Source: a virus
Virus record (IMG/VR): IMGVR_UViG_3300027970_000040
Coordinates: 1-50,409 of that record
Reading direction: 5' to 3' (one strand)
DNA length: 50,409 nucleotides
This document shows positions 15,892 through 24,444 of the stretch, one piece after another (position 1 is the first letter of the stretch; the number at the start of each line of letters is the position of its first letter). Below the pieces are notes generated by a model. That model was not told the origin of the DNA and searched no databases. It worked only from the letters and a program-made list of their open reading frames with translations. Position numbers and translations under genes: made by a program.

Positions 15892-17268
15892 ATGGCAGCC
15901 TTTTTCTATGACAATCAGATACGCAGATTTTTAATACAGTTTGCAAAAATATTCAGTAACTGGGAAGTTACTAAAGGTAAAGACCCTGCAGGTAATGAAA
16001 TATTTGTTCGTGTACCTATTATGTATGGTGATAGTAGTAGACAAGCAAGTACTATCATTGCTAACAATAGTGCAAGTAACTTACCAAGTGCGCCATTGAT
16101 TACATATTATATCAGTGCATTAGAGTACGACCAAAAACGTACACAAGATCCTACATTCATTGACAAGATGCAGGTTAGACAACGTAGTTATAATACTGAA
16201 ACACAACAATATGAGCAAGTTCAAGGTCAAGCATTTACGATTGAACGATTGATGCCTGTACCCTATACATTACGTATTAATGTTGACTTCTGGACTACTA
16301 ACTACCAACAAAAATTAGAACTAATAGAGCAATTGGGAACATTATTCAATCCTTCATTAGAGATACAAAGTACTGATAACTTTATTGATTGGACTAGTTT
16401 AAGTGTTGTTTACCAAGATGGTATAACATTTACCAGCCGTAGTATCCCACAAGGTACAGGTAATCCCATTGATGTATTAAGTTGGAAGTTTTATATGCCT
16501 ATATGGCTAAGTAATGCCGCTAAACTTAAAAAGATGGGCGTTATCGAAAAAGTTATTGCTAGTATCTTTAAAGGTCAAGCATTACAAGATATTCAAGATG
16601 ATGATTTGTTGTTAGGTACTCGACAAAAGATTACACCATATGGATATAAGTTGTTACTGATTGGTAATAGATTACAATTACTACCTGCAGATGAAGCATT
16701 CTATCCAAGTAATGAGAGTTTAGAATATCCACCTCCACCAGATACAAGTTTATATTGGACCGCATTGTTAAACGTATACGGTACATTACGTCCCGGTATC
16801 AGTCAAATATGGTTACAAAATCCATTTATGACTACCGACATTGTTGGTACTATTGTTCCTGACCCAACAGATGATAGATTGTTAATATATGATATTGATA
16901 CTGACACCCTGCCACAAAACACATTGGATCCTGTAGACAGCGTGGTTAACCCACTAGTCACTGGACCAAACGCAGGACTGCCAGGACCAATCAACGGTCG
17001 TAGATATCTTATTGTAGAAGATGTGGGTAGTCCGGGTAATACTACTATTGCTTGGGGAGCATTGATTGCAAATGCAAATGACATTGTTGAGTTTGACGCA
17101 ACATCAGGTGAATGGTTTGTATCATTTGATAGTCAATCTGCTACTACAGTAGAATACGTAACCAATCTTACTACTGATTTGCAGTATAGATTTGATTATA
17201 TCAACAACGTTTGGATGAAGTCATATGAAGGTTGGTACAACCAAGGGGATTATTCTATCGTCATCTAA
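15892..17268 (+). CDS. 15: Tail completion / sheath stabiliser gp15
   Basis: The N-terminus AAFFYDNQIRRFLIQFAKIFSNWEV and FVRVPIMYGDSSRQ match T4 gp15 (FYNSSFRRY...LFSNI, RVPITYA). The protein continues VPYTLRINVDFWTTNYQQKLELIEQLGTLFNP. gp15 caps the tail tube and sheath at the neck and binds the head. At 458 aa it is longer than T4 (272 aa), owing to a Pro/Asp-rich C-terminal extension from about residue 270 with a GRRYLIVEDVG fibre-type motif. It lies 10 bases after the gp14-like gene, so the two are probably cotranscribed. Confidence 0.87.
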   Translation: MAAFFYDNQIRRFLIQFAKIFSNWEVTKGKDPAGNEIFVRVPIMYGDSSRQASTIIANNSASNLPSAPLITYYISALEYDQKRTQDPTFIDKMQVRQRSYNTETQQYEQVQGQAFTIERLMPVPYTLRINVDFWTTNYQQKLELIEQLGTLFNPSLEIQSTDNFIDWTSLSVVYQDGITFTSRSIPQGTGNPIDVLSWKFYMPIWLSNAAKLKKMGVIEKVIASIFKGQALQDIQDDDLLLGTRQKITPYGYKLLLIGNRLQLLPADEAFYPSNESLEYPPPPDTSLYWTALLNVYGTLRPGISQIWLQNPFMTTDIVGTIVPDPTDDRLLIYDIDTDTLPQNTLDPVDSVVNPLVTGPNAGLPGPINGRRYLIVEDVGSPGNTTIAWGALIANANDIVEFDATSGEWFVSFDSQSATTVEYVTNLTTDLQYRFDYINNVWMKSYEGWYNQGDYSIVI

Positions 17269-17274
17269 TACTGT

Positions 17275-17282
17275 GATAAATC
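17275..17282 (+). promoter_or_regulatory. Late-type promoter (GATAAATC) abutting Nudix start
   Basis: GATAAATC is followed by ATAGT and ATG at 17288. It differs from the octamer at the last base. The 5-base spacing repeats the leaderless pattern. Confidence 0.5.
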
Positions 17283-17287
17283 ATAGT

Positions 17288-17704
17288 ATGAACAATATTT
17301 CCGCAGGTATCTTTTTCTATTCTGAAAATACAAAACGTTTCCTATACCTGCTACGTAATGACAATAAGAATCCAGGTAACTGGGGTATACCCGGTGGTAA
17401 AATAGAAACTGGTGAAACGTTACTTGAAGGTTTACAGCGTGAATGTATGGAAGAAGTAAATTACTTTCCCGAACACGCTAAACTTGTACCCATTCAGAAG
17501 TTTGTCAATAATACATTTACATATCATACATTCTTTTGTAAAGTAACTGATGAATTTACCCCTGTATTAAATGATGAGCATTGTGGTTATGCTTGGGTAG
17601 GAAACAAACAATATCCCAAACCATTACATCCGGGATTATTTAATACAGTAAACTTTGATGTTGTTCAGAAAAAATTAAACGCACTTACAAAAAAAGAGAC
17701 CTAA
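17288..17704 (+). CDS. Nudix hydrolase
   Basis: The Nudix box is complete apart from its last position: G37KIETG-E43-TLLEGLQ-R51E52CME55E56VNY, where the usual Gly is Asn58. It would bind magnesium and hydrolyse a nucleoside diphosphate derivative (such as a dinucleotide, ADP-ribose or oxidised dNTP). The substrate cannot be told. The frame is open from 17225, inside gp15, but ATG 17288 is preferred: it begins the NNISAGIFFYSENT first strand and follows a late-type promoter at leaderless distance. The encoded protein is 138 aa. The gene ends in a strong terminator. Confidence 0.88.
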   Translation: MNNISAGIFFYSENTKRFLYLLRNDNKNPGNWGIPGGKIETGETLLEGLQRECMEEVNYFPEHAKLVPIQKFVNNTFTYHTFFCKVTDEFTPVLNDEHCGYAWVGNKQYPKPLHPGLFNTVNFDVVQKKLNALTKKET

Positions 17705-17716
17705 GTCTCTTTTTTT
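17691..17716. terminator. Bidirectional intrinsic terminator
   Basis: A perfect 10-bp stem AAAAAGAGAC / GTCTCTTTTT has a CTAA loop. It yields a U-tract in both directions and lies between the convergent Nudix and XhlA-like genes. It overlaps the end of both coding regions. Confidence 0.9.
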
Positions 17717-18002
17717 ATTTTAGCAATTTTGCTATCGTATCAAATCCCAATGATCCTATTACAACACCTGCCCCCATCATCATCCAGCGCCATTTTTCAA
17801 GCGCAGAGATTTTGTCAGACATTGCCTGATGTGCATTAGAACTAGCGTCCTTCATACCTTTTAGCATCACCTTGGTATCATCGTTGTTTTTAACCATTTC
17901 AAGGTGAATGTCTTTGATATCAGCTTTTATTTCACTGATATCATCGGTAATGTTTTGAACCTGTACCTGAAGTATTGCTACTTCTGTTTCAGTTTTTGGC
18001 AT
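17715..18002 (-). CDS. Coiled-coil, C-terminal-membrane protein (XhlA/holin-like)
   Basis: This 95-aa protein has a long heptad-patterned region (about 8-60: VQVQNITDDISEIKADIKDIHLEM). After LEKWRWMMM comes a single hydrophobic helix, GAGVVIGSLGFDTIAKLL. This is the layout of XhlA/hemolysin-type phage membrane proteins, which act with a lysis system. Lysis is therefore possible, but no endolysin lies nearby. The frame opens at 18026. ATG 18002 is preferred because AGGA precedes it by about 9 bases. Confidence 0.7.
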   Translation of the reverse strand: MPKTETEVAILQVQVQNITDDISEIKADIKDIHLEMVKNNDDTKVMLKGMKDASSNAHQAMSDKISALEKWRWMMMGAGVVIGSLGFDTIAKLLK

Positions 18003-18028
18003 TTTGATTGTCCTACTAGTTACCATAA

Positions 18029-19408
18029 TTAAGCACTAGCAATAACCACAATTGGGTTAGGCTGACCTTCATATGTATTAGCGGCGTATGCTGTGTTGAA
18101 TGTAGCAATAACATCAGGGTTAACACTATTAACAACAGCAGTACCTGTACCGGTTCCTGCGGCTGTAGCAAGGAATGTAACGCCTGTCATATTAGATGCC
18201 GCACCGCATACTGACCAATCTGTTGTACCACTACTATAAATTGTATACAATGTACCTACACTTAGTGAAGCGGCATCAACTTGCGTTGGGAACACTTCAG
18301 TGTTATAATCATTTACACTTGAAACATATGCTGTACCAGAGGCTGCATCAGTAGACAAGATGTTCATTGTGTTTGGTGTCAATGCTGTGTTAGCAACGTT
18401 TGCTGTATAGCATTGTGCAATTAAACCAGTTGTACCACCTTGTACAAGATACTTTGTCTTACCTTTTTGACGAACAATGAAACCAGCTTCGTCATCTGCA
18501 TAGATGAATGCAGATCCTGAAGCAGCCACTGCCGCATTTGCAACTAATTCAACTACATCTTGTTGTGCGTCTGGTGTACCAGTAGCACTTGACAAGTCAA
18601 CTTCAGCACCACCCAATGTTGTAGAAACAGTGAATGCAGCCGCATTTGCTATTGCTTTAACAAAATAAACTTGACCAGAAACTAGACCACCCAAATTAGC
18701 AGTAAATCTTACTGTTCCATTAGCTAATAACGTTTGAGCATTACCTGAAGTACCAATGATGTTACCTGTATTTTGTGTGTTAGCAACAGCAACAGTCGTT
18801 AAGCCAGGCACTGTGTTTGCAAAACCTAGAGTAGTATAATCAGTCGTTGTACCATTAACGTTTGCACTTGCAACTTGAATTACAGAACCCACACTTAATG
18901 TGTTTGTTAAGTCAGTACCAATACCGGTTACATATGCAGTATCAGTGGCAGCATACAATATACCTGTACCAGAGATACCGATAGCTACACGTGGTAGAAC
19001 CTGTGAACCATATATTCCTGTGTTGCCACCAACTACACCATATGTATTAGCGTTAGTTGCAGGGAAGCCGGCACCACCTTCAGGGTTGTTGAAATATGCA
19101 TCAACTACACCAACTGACATTGCTACTGATTGACCAGTAGTGTCAGCCAATGTAACTGCTGTGCGAGTTGTGTTTGCGCTTAAGTCAGTGGCTGACACTG
19201 TAAAGTTGTTTGCATCAATAACTGTTAATATATAGTATGTTGTTGCAGTAAGTAGATTACCAACACTTGATGCTATTACGAATGGCATACCTGCGATAAC
19301 ACCGGTTGTTGTTAGACTTTCAGTTACAGTAACAGCACCTGTTGCCGCTGTTGTATCTGTAATTGTTAATATGGCTTGCGCCTTTGCGATTTTTAGAGGA
19401 CGTCCCAT
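18029..19408 (-). CDS. Virion surface/fibre-type beta-repeat protein
   Basis: This 459-aa Ser/Thr/Ala/Gly-rich protein has no charged core. It starts MGRPLKIAKAQAILTITDTT. It holds two FCCH-like units (about 55-75: TATTYYILTVIDANNFTVSAT; about 240-275: SGQVYFVKAIANAAAFTVSTTLGGAEV). Near the C-terminus is YTIYSSGTTDWSVCGAASN. Such modules are found in tail fibres and capsid decoration proteins. It is read toward the XhlA-like gene and preceded by a structured leader with a late promoter (19419-19504). Its exact place in the virion is unknown. Confidence 0.75.
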   Translation of the reverse strand: MGRPLKIAKAQAILTITDTTAATGAVTVTESLTTTGVIAGMPFVIASSVGNLLTATTYYILTVIDANNFTVSATDLSANTTRTAVTLADTTGQSVAMSVGVVDAYFNNPEGGAGFPATNANTYGVVGGNTGIYGSQVLPRVAIGISGTGILYAATDTAYVTGIGTDLTNTLSVGSVIQVASANVNGTTTDYTTLGFANTVPGLTTVAVANTQNTGNIIGTSGNAQTLLANGTVRFTANLGGLVSGQVYFVKAIANAAAFTVSTTLGGAEVDLSSATGTPDAQQDVVELVANAAVAASGSAFIYADDEAGFIVRQKGKTKYLVQGGTTGLIAQCYTANVANTALTPNTMNILSTDAASGTAYVSSVNDYNTEVFPTQVDAASLSVGTLYTIYSSGTTDWSVCGAASNMTGVTFLATAAGTGTGTAVVNSVNPDVIATFNTAYAANTYEGQPNPIVVIASA

Positions 19409-19418
19409 TTGTTTTTCC

Positions 19419-19504
19419 TTTGATAAAATTAGCGGGTTCTAGCCGCTACGCAGTGGGTTACTGCATAAACCCTCCGAATGAGAGTGTATGATGTATTTAT
19501 CAAA
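19419..19504 (-). promoter_or_regulatory. Late promoter, three-way-junction-like leader over RBS
   Basis: The late octamer GATAAATA (19494-19501) lies in one arm of a long-range stem, TTTGATAAA / TTTATCAAA, extendable by U-G pairs into AAAGGA, the ribosome binding site of the 459-aa gene. Between the arms are two local hairpins: GCAGT-AACCC-ACTGC and TAGCGG-CTAGAAC-CCGCTA. Read-through RNA could close the junction and hide the site. Confidence 0.65.
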
Positions 19505-19515
19505 AAAGAGTAAAA

Positions 19516-20067
19516 TTAACCAGTAAAGCTACCAGTTGGGCTGTTATAACCGCTTGTTCCTGTATTAGGATGAGGTGCGCCCAACTCAGTTATAGTAAAC
19601 AAACTATTGGCTCCGTCTACAGTTAGATAAGACACTATATTACCTTGTCCAACTATAATACTATTATTAACAGTATTAGGAGGAATCATTTCACTATTTG
19701 CAGTAGCTATAGTATAAGGAACTCCGTATGGATTATATCTTGCTGTTGCGCCGCTGATTGCTACTGCGGCATTCGCTGTCAATGTTAAACTTGTGTTATT
19801 CGCAATAGATGCAACGATACCCACATTTGCGCCTGCAGTATTACCTATCCAACTGCCTATTGCTAATTCAGTACTGAATGCTGTTCCTGAACCAGTGACA
19901 GTTGTGCTGTTAGTAGCGCAAGTTACAGTGCCAGTTAATGCAACGTTTGGAAAACTAGTGGTGTATTGAATAGCTACGTTAGAAGTAGCTATTCTAATCT
20001 TATCCGTCGCAATATTTGCGGATGCTGCCGCTGTTGCGCTGTTTGCTGTATATGCGTATGATGCCAT
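19516..20067 (-). CDS. Small fibre-type structural protein
   Basis: This 183-aa Ala/Thr/Asn-rich protein has a beta module VTGSGTAFSTELAIGSWIGN...VGIVASIANNTSLTLTANA (about 57-105). The pattern recurs in phage tail fibres and adhesins. The N-terminus MASYAYTANSATAAASANIATD is helical and low in complexity. It lies between the large fibre gene and the 459-aa surface protein, with AGGAA before the ATG and an AATAAATA late promoter (20086-20093). It is probably a minor fibre or connector; no enzyme motif is seen. Confidence 0.7.
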   Translation of the reverse strand: MASYAYTANSATAAASANIATDKIRIATSNVAIQYTTSFPNVALTGTVTCATNSTTVTGSGTAFSTELAIGSWIGNTAGANVGIVASIANNTSLTLTANAAVAISGATARYNPYGVPYTIATANSEMIPPNTVNNSIIVGQGNIVSYLTVDGANSLFTITELGAPHPNTGTSGYNSPTGSFTG

Positions 20068-20085
20068 TTTTTAATTCCTATATCT

Positions 20086-20093
20086 TATTTATT
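20086..20093 (-). promoter_or_regulatory. T4-type late promoter (AATAAATA)
   Basis: AATAAATA on the minus strand lies 18 bases before ATG 20067, with AGGAA between. Confidence 0.65.
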
Positions 20094-20094
20094 C

Positions 20095-22851
20095 TTATAG
20101 TCTGCCTACGGCGACCTCTATTATACCTTCGCCGGTAAAGTTTGCTAATGATTTACCTATAACTGTTCCCATACCAGGATTGTTTGCTGGTCTAGCATAA
20201 CCATCACCACCTGACACTAACATATCACCTTTACTTATTGTTCCACGAACTTTAGTTGGTACACGACCTTGTAGAGCTAACGCTACTATATGTTCACCTT
20301 GGCATTTCATATTCATAACATATGCTGGATCAGTAGATACTACACCTGCTACTTTATTTGTTCCATCTTGTGCAAGTGTAACTTCTTTATCTCCGCCAAA
20401 AGCTAAAACAGTTCCCGGCTCATATACAGCATCTGCCTCATAATATTCTGCTAAGTCAGCATATGTCGCATTAAGTCTTGATCCTGCACTTAATGAGAAG
20501 TTACCAGTAAATGTTCCTGGATTAGTATTTGATCCAGTAGTAAATGTTACATTACTACCACCAATTATGCCTGCATTTGCTGTATTTAAATTACCTACAT
20601 TAGCATTACCTGAAACACTTAGGCTTGTTAAGGTACCTATGCTTGTAATATTGGGCTGTGCATTAGTTGTTACAATACCGGCTGTAGTTGCACTACCACT
20701 AACATTGCCAGTGACATTACCACTAACATTGCCAGTAAACAAAGTTGCAGATATATTACCTGCAGTAATATTACCGCTAACCGATAAATTTCCTGTAATA
20801 TTGGCAAGGGTGTTAGTCACAACAACAACGTTAGGTGTTCCTGACACACTAATGACTACATTACTATTTGCACCAACTGAAACATTACTGTTACCATTAA
20901 CAATACTTGAGCCGGCGGCTATATTGATATTACTTAATAAACCACCATCACCTAAGAATACGGCATTGCCGCCTACATTACCACCAATTGTACCCAATGA
21001 TAATAGATTACCTACGTTAGCAGTACCAGTAGTAGTAATAGTATTAGATCCAAAACTTGCCAAGAACGTAGCAACATTACTGTTCCCATATGATACGGCT
21101 GCCGGAGCAAATACACCATTACCATATAATACATTGCTATTGCTACCATCTAAGTTTGCAGTTGCGATATTACCTAAGCCAGAAACATTAGCGGCTGCTA
21201 CTGCAAATGCTGTATTAGCAACATTGGCGTTGGGTACAAAACCCGATACATTAGCACCAGCAATGCCAGTTAGTGCTTGACCATTACCTATGATATTACC
21301 TACACTTACATTACCGGTTGTAGTAATTGTGTTACTACCATAACTTGCTAAGAATGTTGCTACATCACTATTGCCATACGTTGCGGCAGCTGGAGCAAAT
21401 ACACCGTTACCATACAATATATTGCTTGTACTGCCGTCTAAGTTAATAGATGCAATGTTGCCTGCACCAGAAACATTTGCAAGTGCTACACTATTTGCAG
21501 TTGAAGCATAACTGACTGCACCGGTTACATTGGCACCTTGTATATTACTTAAATTGTTACCACTACCTATAAAGTAGTTAGCTGTAATACTATTTGCACC
21601 ATCTAAGTTACCAGTAGTAATGTTACCGCTAACTGATAAACTACTTAATATACCAACGCTTGTGATGTTAGGTTGAGCATTAGTTGTTACTGTGCCTGCT
21701 GTTGTGGCATTACCTGATATATTTCCAGATATGTTTGCTGTTAGTGTACCTGAAATAATAACGTTAGTTGCATTGGCACTAATTGTTTGAGTACCAATGT
21801 ATATTGTACTGTTAGCCAAATACAAATCATTAAATCTATTTGTGTTATTACCTAAATTGTATGTTATGTCTGTGCTTGGTGTGATATTACCTGCAACAAC
21901 TAAACCAGCAAGAGTACCTGTACTTGTGATATTTGGTTGTGATGCTGTCGTCAATGTGCCAGTTAATAAATTAGCTGATACATTACCATTTGATACTACA
22001 ACACTACTATTAGCTATTTCTACATTACCGTTTGCATATTTTAATAAAGCAGAACCAGTTAATACACCACTGACATTATATTGAATAGATCCGTCTACTC
22101 CAGCTGCCGGTGAGCTTCCACCGGTTCCAAACGAACTGGTTGCAGTAGCATTTGGAGAATTAGTGTATGTTAAATTTGCGCCATTGAATGCGTTAGCGAG
22201 TGTGTCATCGGTATATAAACTTACATTACCAGTAGTACCAAAATTGTTAGCTACTTTAACATATAAAGTTTCACCGTTGATTTCACTATTAGCATTACCG
22301 TTAACACCTAAAATTGTAATTGCTGTACCACTTACATAACTAACATTGTTAGGATTAAACGTCATTATTGCAGGGCTAGCATTTGATATAGCTATAATAT
22401 TTGCAACTACAGTAGTCTTAGGGCTCCAAGATAAGGTACCAGAACCATCTGTTGTTAATACATATCCAATCGCACCTCCGCCAATTTTAACATTACTAAC
22501 GCTACCTAAATGTACCGGTATACCTGTATATGCTGCCGTATTTCCCGGAGAGTTAGCATTACCACCTGTATTTACCCACGAACCAGTAACACTATCATAT
22601 CCTAATATTTGTCCAGGTTGCAATGTGTTTGCAGTTATATTAACATTACTATTGCCACTACCTTGTACTTGACTAAAACTAATCTCTGAGTAGCTAGTAA
22701 GTACTTCAATGTTTTCGGGAGTGCCAGTAGTTTTACCAATGAATAGTCGGCTAGCATCTTGTGCAAAGCCAAATTGCGCTTCATCTAATTGTGGCAGGTC
22801 TACAAGGTTACCTGAACGCTGTTGGATTTTCGATATCTGTATAATGGCCAT
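20095..22851 (-). CDS. Tail fibre / adhesin protein
   Basis: This 918-aa protein has three parts. Residues about 1-45 (MAIIQISKIQQRSGN..., LDEAQFGFAQDASRLFIGK) match the N-terminal attachment domain of Mtd-like phage fibres. Residues about 250-780 are repeats rich in Asn/Gly/Ser/Thr: TTNAQPNITS.GTL..L.VSGN appears several times, as does YGN..VATFLAS.GSNTITTTGN. The C-terminal domain (about 790-918) begins RLNATYADLAEYYEADA and includes KVAGVVSTDPAYVMN, resembling the trimeric tip/peptidase-G2-like ends of phage fibres. It likely binds host surface glycans. The start sits in a late-promoter hairpin. Confidence 0.87.
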   Translation of the reverse strand: MAIIQISKIQQRSGNLVDLPQLDEAQFGFAQDASRLFIGKTTGTPENIEVLTSYSEISFSQVQGSGNSNVNITANTLQPGQILGYDSVTGSWVNTGGNANSPGNTAAYTGIPVHLGSVSNVKIGGGAIGYVLTTDGSGTLSWSPKTTVVANIIAISNASPAIMTFNPNNVSYVSGTAITILGVNGNANSEINGETLYVKVANNFGTTGNVSLYTDDTLANAFNGANLTYTNSPNATATSSFGTGGSSPAAGVDGSIQYNVSGVLTGSALLKYANGNVEIANSSVVVSNGNVSANLLTGTLTTASQPNITSTGTLAGLVVAGNITPSTDITYNLGNNTNRFNDLYLANSTIYIGTQTISANATNVIISGTLTANISGNISGNATTAGTVTTNAQPNITSVGILSSLSVSGNITTGNLDGANSITANYFIGSGNNLSNIQGANVTGAVSYASTANSVALANVSGAGNIASINLDGSTSNILYGNGVFAPAAATYGNSDVATFLASYGSNTITTTGNVSVGNIIGNGQALTGIAGANVSGFVPNANVANTAFAVAAANVSGLGNIATANLDGSNSNVLYGNGVFAPAAVSYGNSNVATFLASFGSNTITTTGTANVGNLLSLGTIGGNVGGNAVFLGDGGLLSNINIAAGSSIVNGNSNVSVGANSNVVISVSGTPNVVVVTNTLANITGNLSVSGNITAGNISATLFTGNVSGNVTGNVSGSATTAGIVTTNAQPNITSIGTLTSLSVSGNANVGNLNTANAGIIGGSNVTFTTGSNTNPGTFTGNFSLSAGSRLNATYADLAEYYEADAVYEPGTVLAFGGDKEVTLAQDGTNKVAGVVSTDPAYVMNMKCQGEHIVALALQGRVPTKVRGTISKGDMLVSGGDGYARPANNPGMGTVIGKSLANFTGEGIIEVAVGRL

Positions 22852-22886
22852 AAGTGTAATTCTTTGAAGATTTACACTTATTTATC
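22850..22886 (-). promoter_or_regulatory. Late promoter overlapping start-codon hairpin of the fibre gene
   Basis: Perfect 10-bp arms ATAAGTGTAA and TTACACTTAT enclose a 12-base loop with the weak ribosome site. The downstream arm includes the AU of AUG 22851. The late octamer GATAAATA (22879-22886) runs into the upstream arm, so late-initiated RNA loses most of it. Confidence 0.75.
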
Positions 22887-22894
22887 TTAAAACA

Positions 22895-23581
22895 TTATAA
22901 GAACTTCATATAGTATTGTTCAACCCGATTGAACCAAATGTCAGTATACTTGACAAACTCAGGTCCTTCTAATATGAATTCCTGATAGAGGTTATCAGCA
23001 GAACACATAAAAATGACACCTTTACGTATCTTTGTCCCGTGAACTTCATTGTGTGCATTAGCATAAGCCGCTAACTGAACAAAGTAATCATCAATCCATT
23101 CACGTTTTTTGGGCTTGTTTGTTTGTTTATGGTCCATAATAGCGTCACTACCATCGTGTACACCTACTAAGTCTGTCGTCCCTGCATAAACTTTCGGATA
23201 ATAGAGAGGAACTTCTGTACCCCAATATTCACTGCATTTAACAAGACCTTGATTAATGATTGATTGGGCCATTTTATGGCTTTGCAAGCTATACGGATTG
23301 CTTCCGGGCTCATTGAGTACTCCTGTCTTAATGTAATCTTCAAGCCACTTGTGCATTCGTGTCCCACGACCTGCGGCTTCTGTTGTGATTTCTTGTGCTT
23401 TCTGAACACCAACTCGTTTACGCCAATTGTTGAGTGCTTGTTTAGATTCTTCACTTTTAGTAGCATCTAATATAGTAGTGACACTTGGGAGTTTTTCACC
23501 GTCAGGTGTAGCGTATTTGCGTGAGCCATTTATTGTTTCCCTTAGTAAGGGTGTGTAATTATATTTGTTTGGAATGTACAT
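22895..23581 (-). CDS. PD-(D/E)XK exonuclease (MGME1/RecB-like)
   Basis: This 228-aa protein has the core of phage exonucleases related to MGME1/RecB. AAGRGTRMHKWLEDYI (about 72-87) is followed by YAGTTDLVGVHDGSDAIMDHKQTNK (about 135-160), with the catalytic D...D-x-K, and DDYFVQLAAYANAHNE. It probably degrades DNA from ends during recombination or host DNA breakdown. The frame opens at an ATG at 23596. I choose ATG 23581 because the -10 box of a sigma70-like promoter overlaps the first codons of the longer form, leaving 6 bases to this ATG. Confidence 0.87.
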   Translation of the reverse strand: MYIPNKYNYTPLLRETINGSRKYATPDGEKLPSVTTILDATKSEESKQALNNWRKRVGVQKAQEITTEAAGRGTRMHKWLEDYIKTGVLNEPGSNPYSLQSHKMAQSIINQGLVKCSEYWGTEVPLYYPKVYAGTTDLVGVHDGSDAIMDHKQTNKPKKREWIDDYFVQLAAYANAHNEVHGTKIRKGVIFMCSADNLYQEFILEGPEFVKYTDIWFNRVEQYYMKFL

Positions 23582-23587
23582 TGTGTT

Positions 23588-23615
23588 ATTATACATTATT
23601 GTTATAAATTGTAAA
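23588..23615 (-). promoter_or_regulatory. Early promoter, leaderless type, of exonuclease
   Basis: TTTACA (23610-23615), 16 bases, TATAAT (23588-23593), then AACACA and ATG. The transcript is expected to begin at or next to the start codon. Confidence 0.65.
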
Positions 23616-23629
23616 GAGTAAAGGGATAA

Positions 23630-24439
23630 TTATAAATTTAGTTTAGATTTCATAAGTTTTGCAAAATCATCGTGTATATATTCTGGATAATGAGAATTAG
23701 GTAGAATAGGTGGTAAGGGATTAGTTTTAGTATATTCCCATATAGCGGTGATAGGTATGTCTAAATTAATTCCTAAATAACTTAATAGTGATTGAATATC
23801 AGGATTATTTATAAATTCTAAGTTTTTCCAATCGTTGAGAGTAGATGAACTATGAGAAATTATTTCGATTTCCGTTATTCCAAAATTTAGTAAACTTGTC
23901 TTAATAGATGCTAAATCTAACAAAAATCTAAAAAAATATCCATATTCTGATTCTAGTTTTAATCTAAGTTTTAAATATATCTTTTCAATTGATGAGCCAT
24001 TTAATAATTTTTGTATTCCTATATTATTATAAGTGGTTCGTGCACCATTTGGTAGTGTGTCAAATATACAATCTCTAGTGTATTCTGAAATTTGTATTAT
24101 TGCAGTATCTACTTTAATATTATTTTTTTTAAAATTTAACAAATCTAAAAAAACTTTAGCTCTCCACATTGCTGGACCAGAACCACCGAATGAATGATTA
24201 ATCATATTGACATTAGCAAGTGATGCTAATTTGGCAGGCCATGCTCTTTTCAATTCATACTCATATTTGTCATAATTTTTCCTAGATTCTAGCTCAATTT
24301 GATAATCTTTACTTGTTAACCATTTATAATATTCGGTAGTATTTTTGGGATTAAATTTATAAAATGAATTAAATGTGTGGTCTTCTAATTCTGCACCTGC
24401 TGAAAAACTGTCACCAATTACGTATATAGTTTTAGACAT
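23630..24439 (-). CDS. SGNH/GDSL-type hydrolase-like protein
   Basis: The N-terminus KTIYVIGDSFSAGAE contains the GDS nucleophile block (Ser about 11). SFGGSGPAMWRAKV (about 83-96) matches the Gly block. The C-terminal PNSHYPEYIHDDFAKLM supplies the His. These fit the SGNH esterase/acyl-hydrolase fold, though the classic D-x-x-H is altered. It could remove or transfer acyl groups on surface glycans. Its codon use is more AT-rich than neighbouring structural genes, as in the adjacent glycosyltransferase-like gene, which suggests that both arrived together. The two genes are 5 bases apart. Confidence 0.72.
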   Translation of the reverse strand: MSKTIYVIGDSFSAGAELEDHTFNSFYKFNPKNTTEYYKWLTSKDYQIELESRKNYDKYEYELKRAWPAKLASLANVNMINHSFGGSGPAMWRAKVFLDLLNFKKNNIKVDTAIIQISEYTRDCIFDTLPNGARTTYNNIGIQKLLNGSSIEKIYLKLRLKLESEYGYFFRFLLDLASIKTSLLNFGITEIEIISHSSSTLNDWKNLEFINNPDIQSLLSYLGINLDIPITAIWEYTKTNPLPPILPNSHYPEYIHDDFAKLMKSKLNL

Positions 24440-24444
24440 GACTA

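Noticed and set aside
16803-17084. Minus-strand frame within gp15
   Set aside because: Antisense of a well-supported gp15; no ribosome site.
20567-21280. Long plus-strand open frames within the tail fibre gene (also 21797-22084 and 22346-22672)
   Set aside because: They are hydrophobic Leu/Pro/Thr-rich antisense shadows of the Asn/Gly repeat fibre, with no ribosome site and no domain.
23594-23596. ATG 23596 as the exonuclease start
   Set aside because: It overlaps the promoter and so would not be in the transcript; ATG 23581 is preferred.
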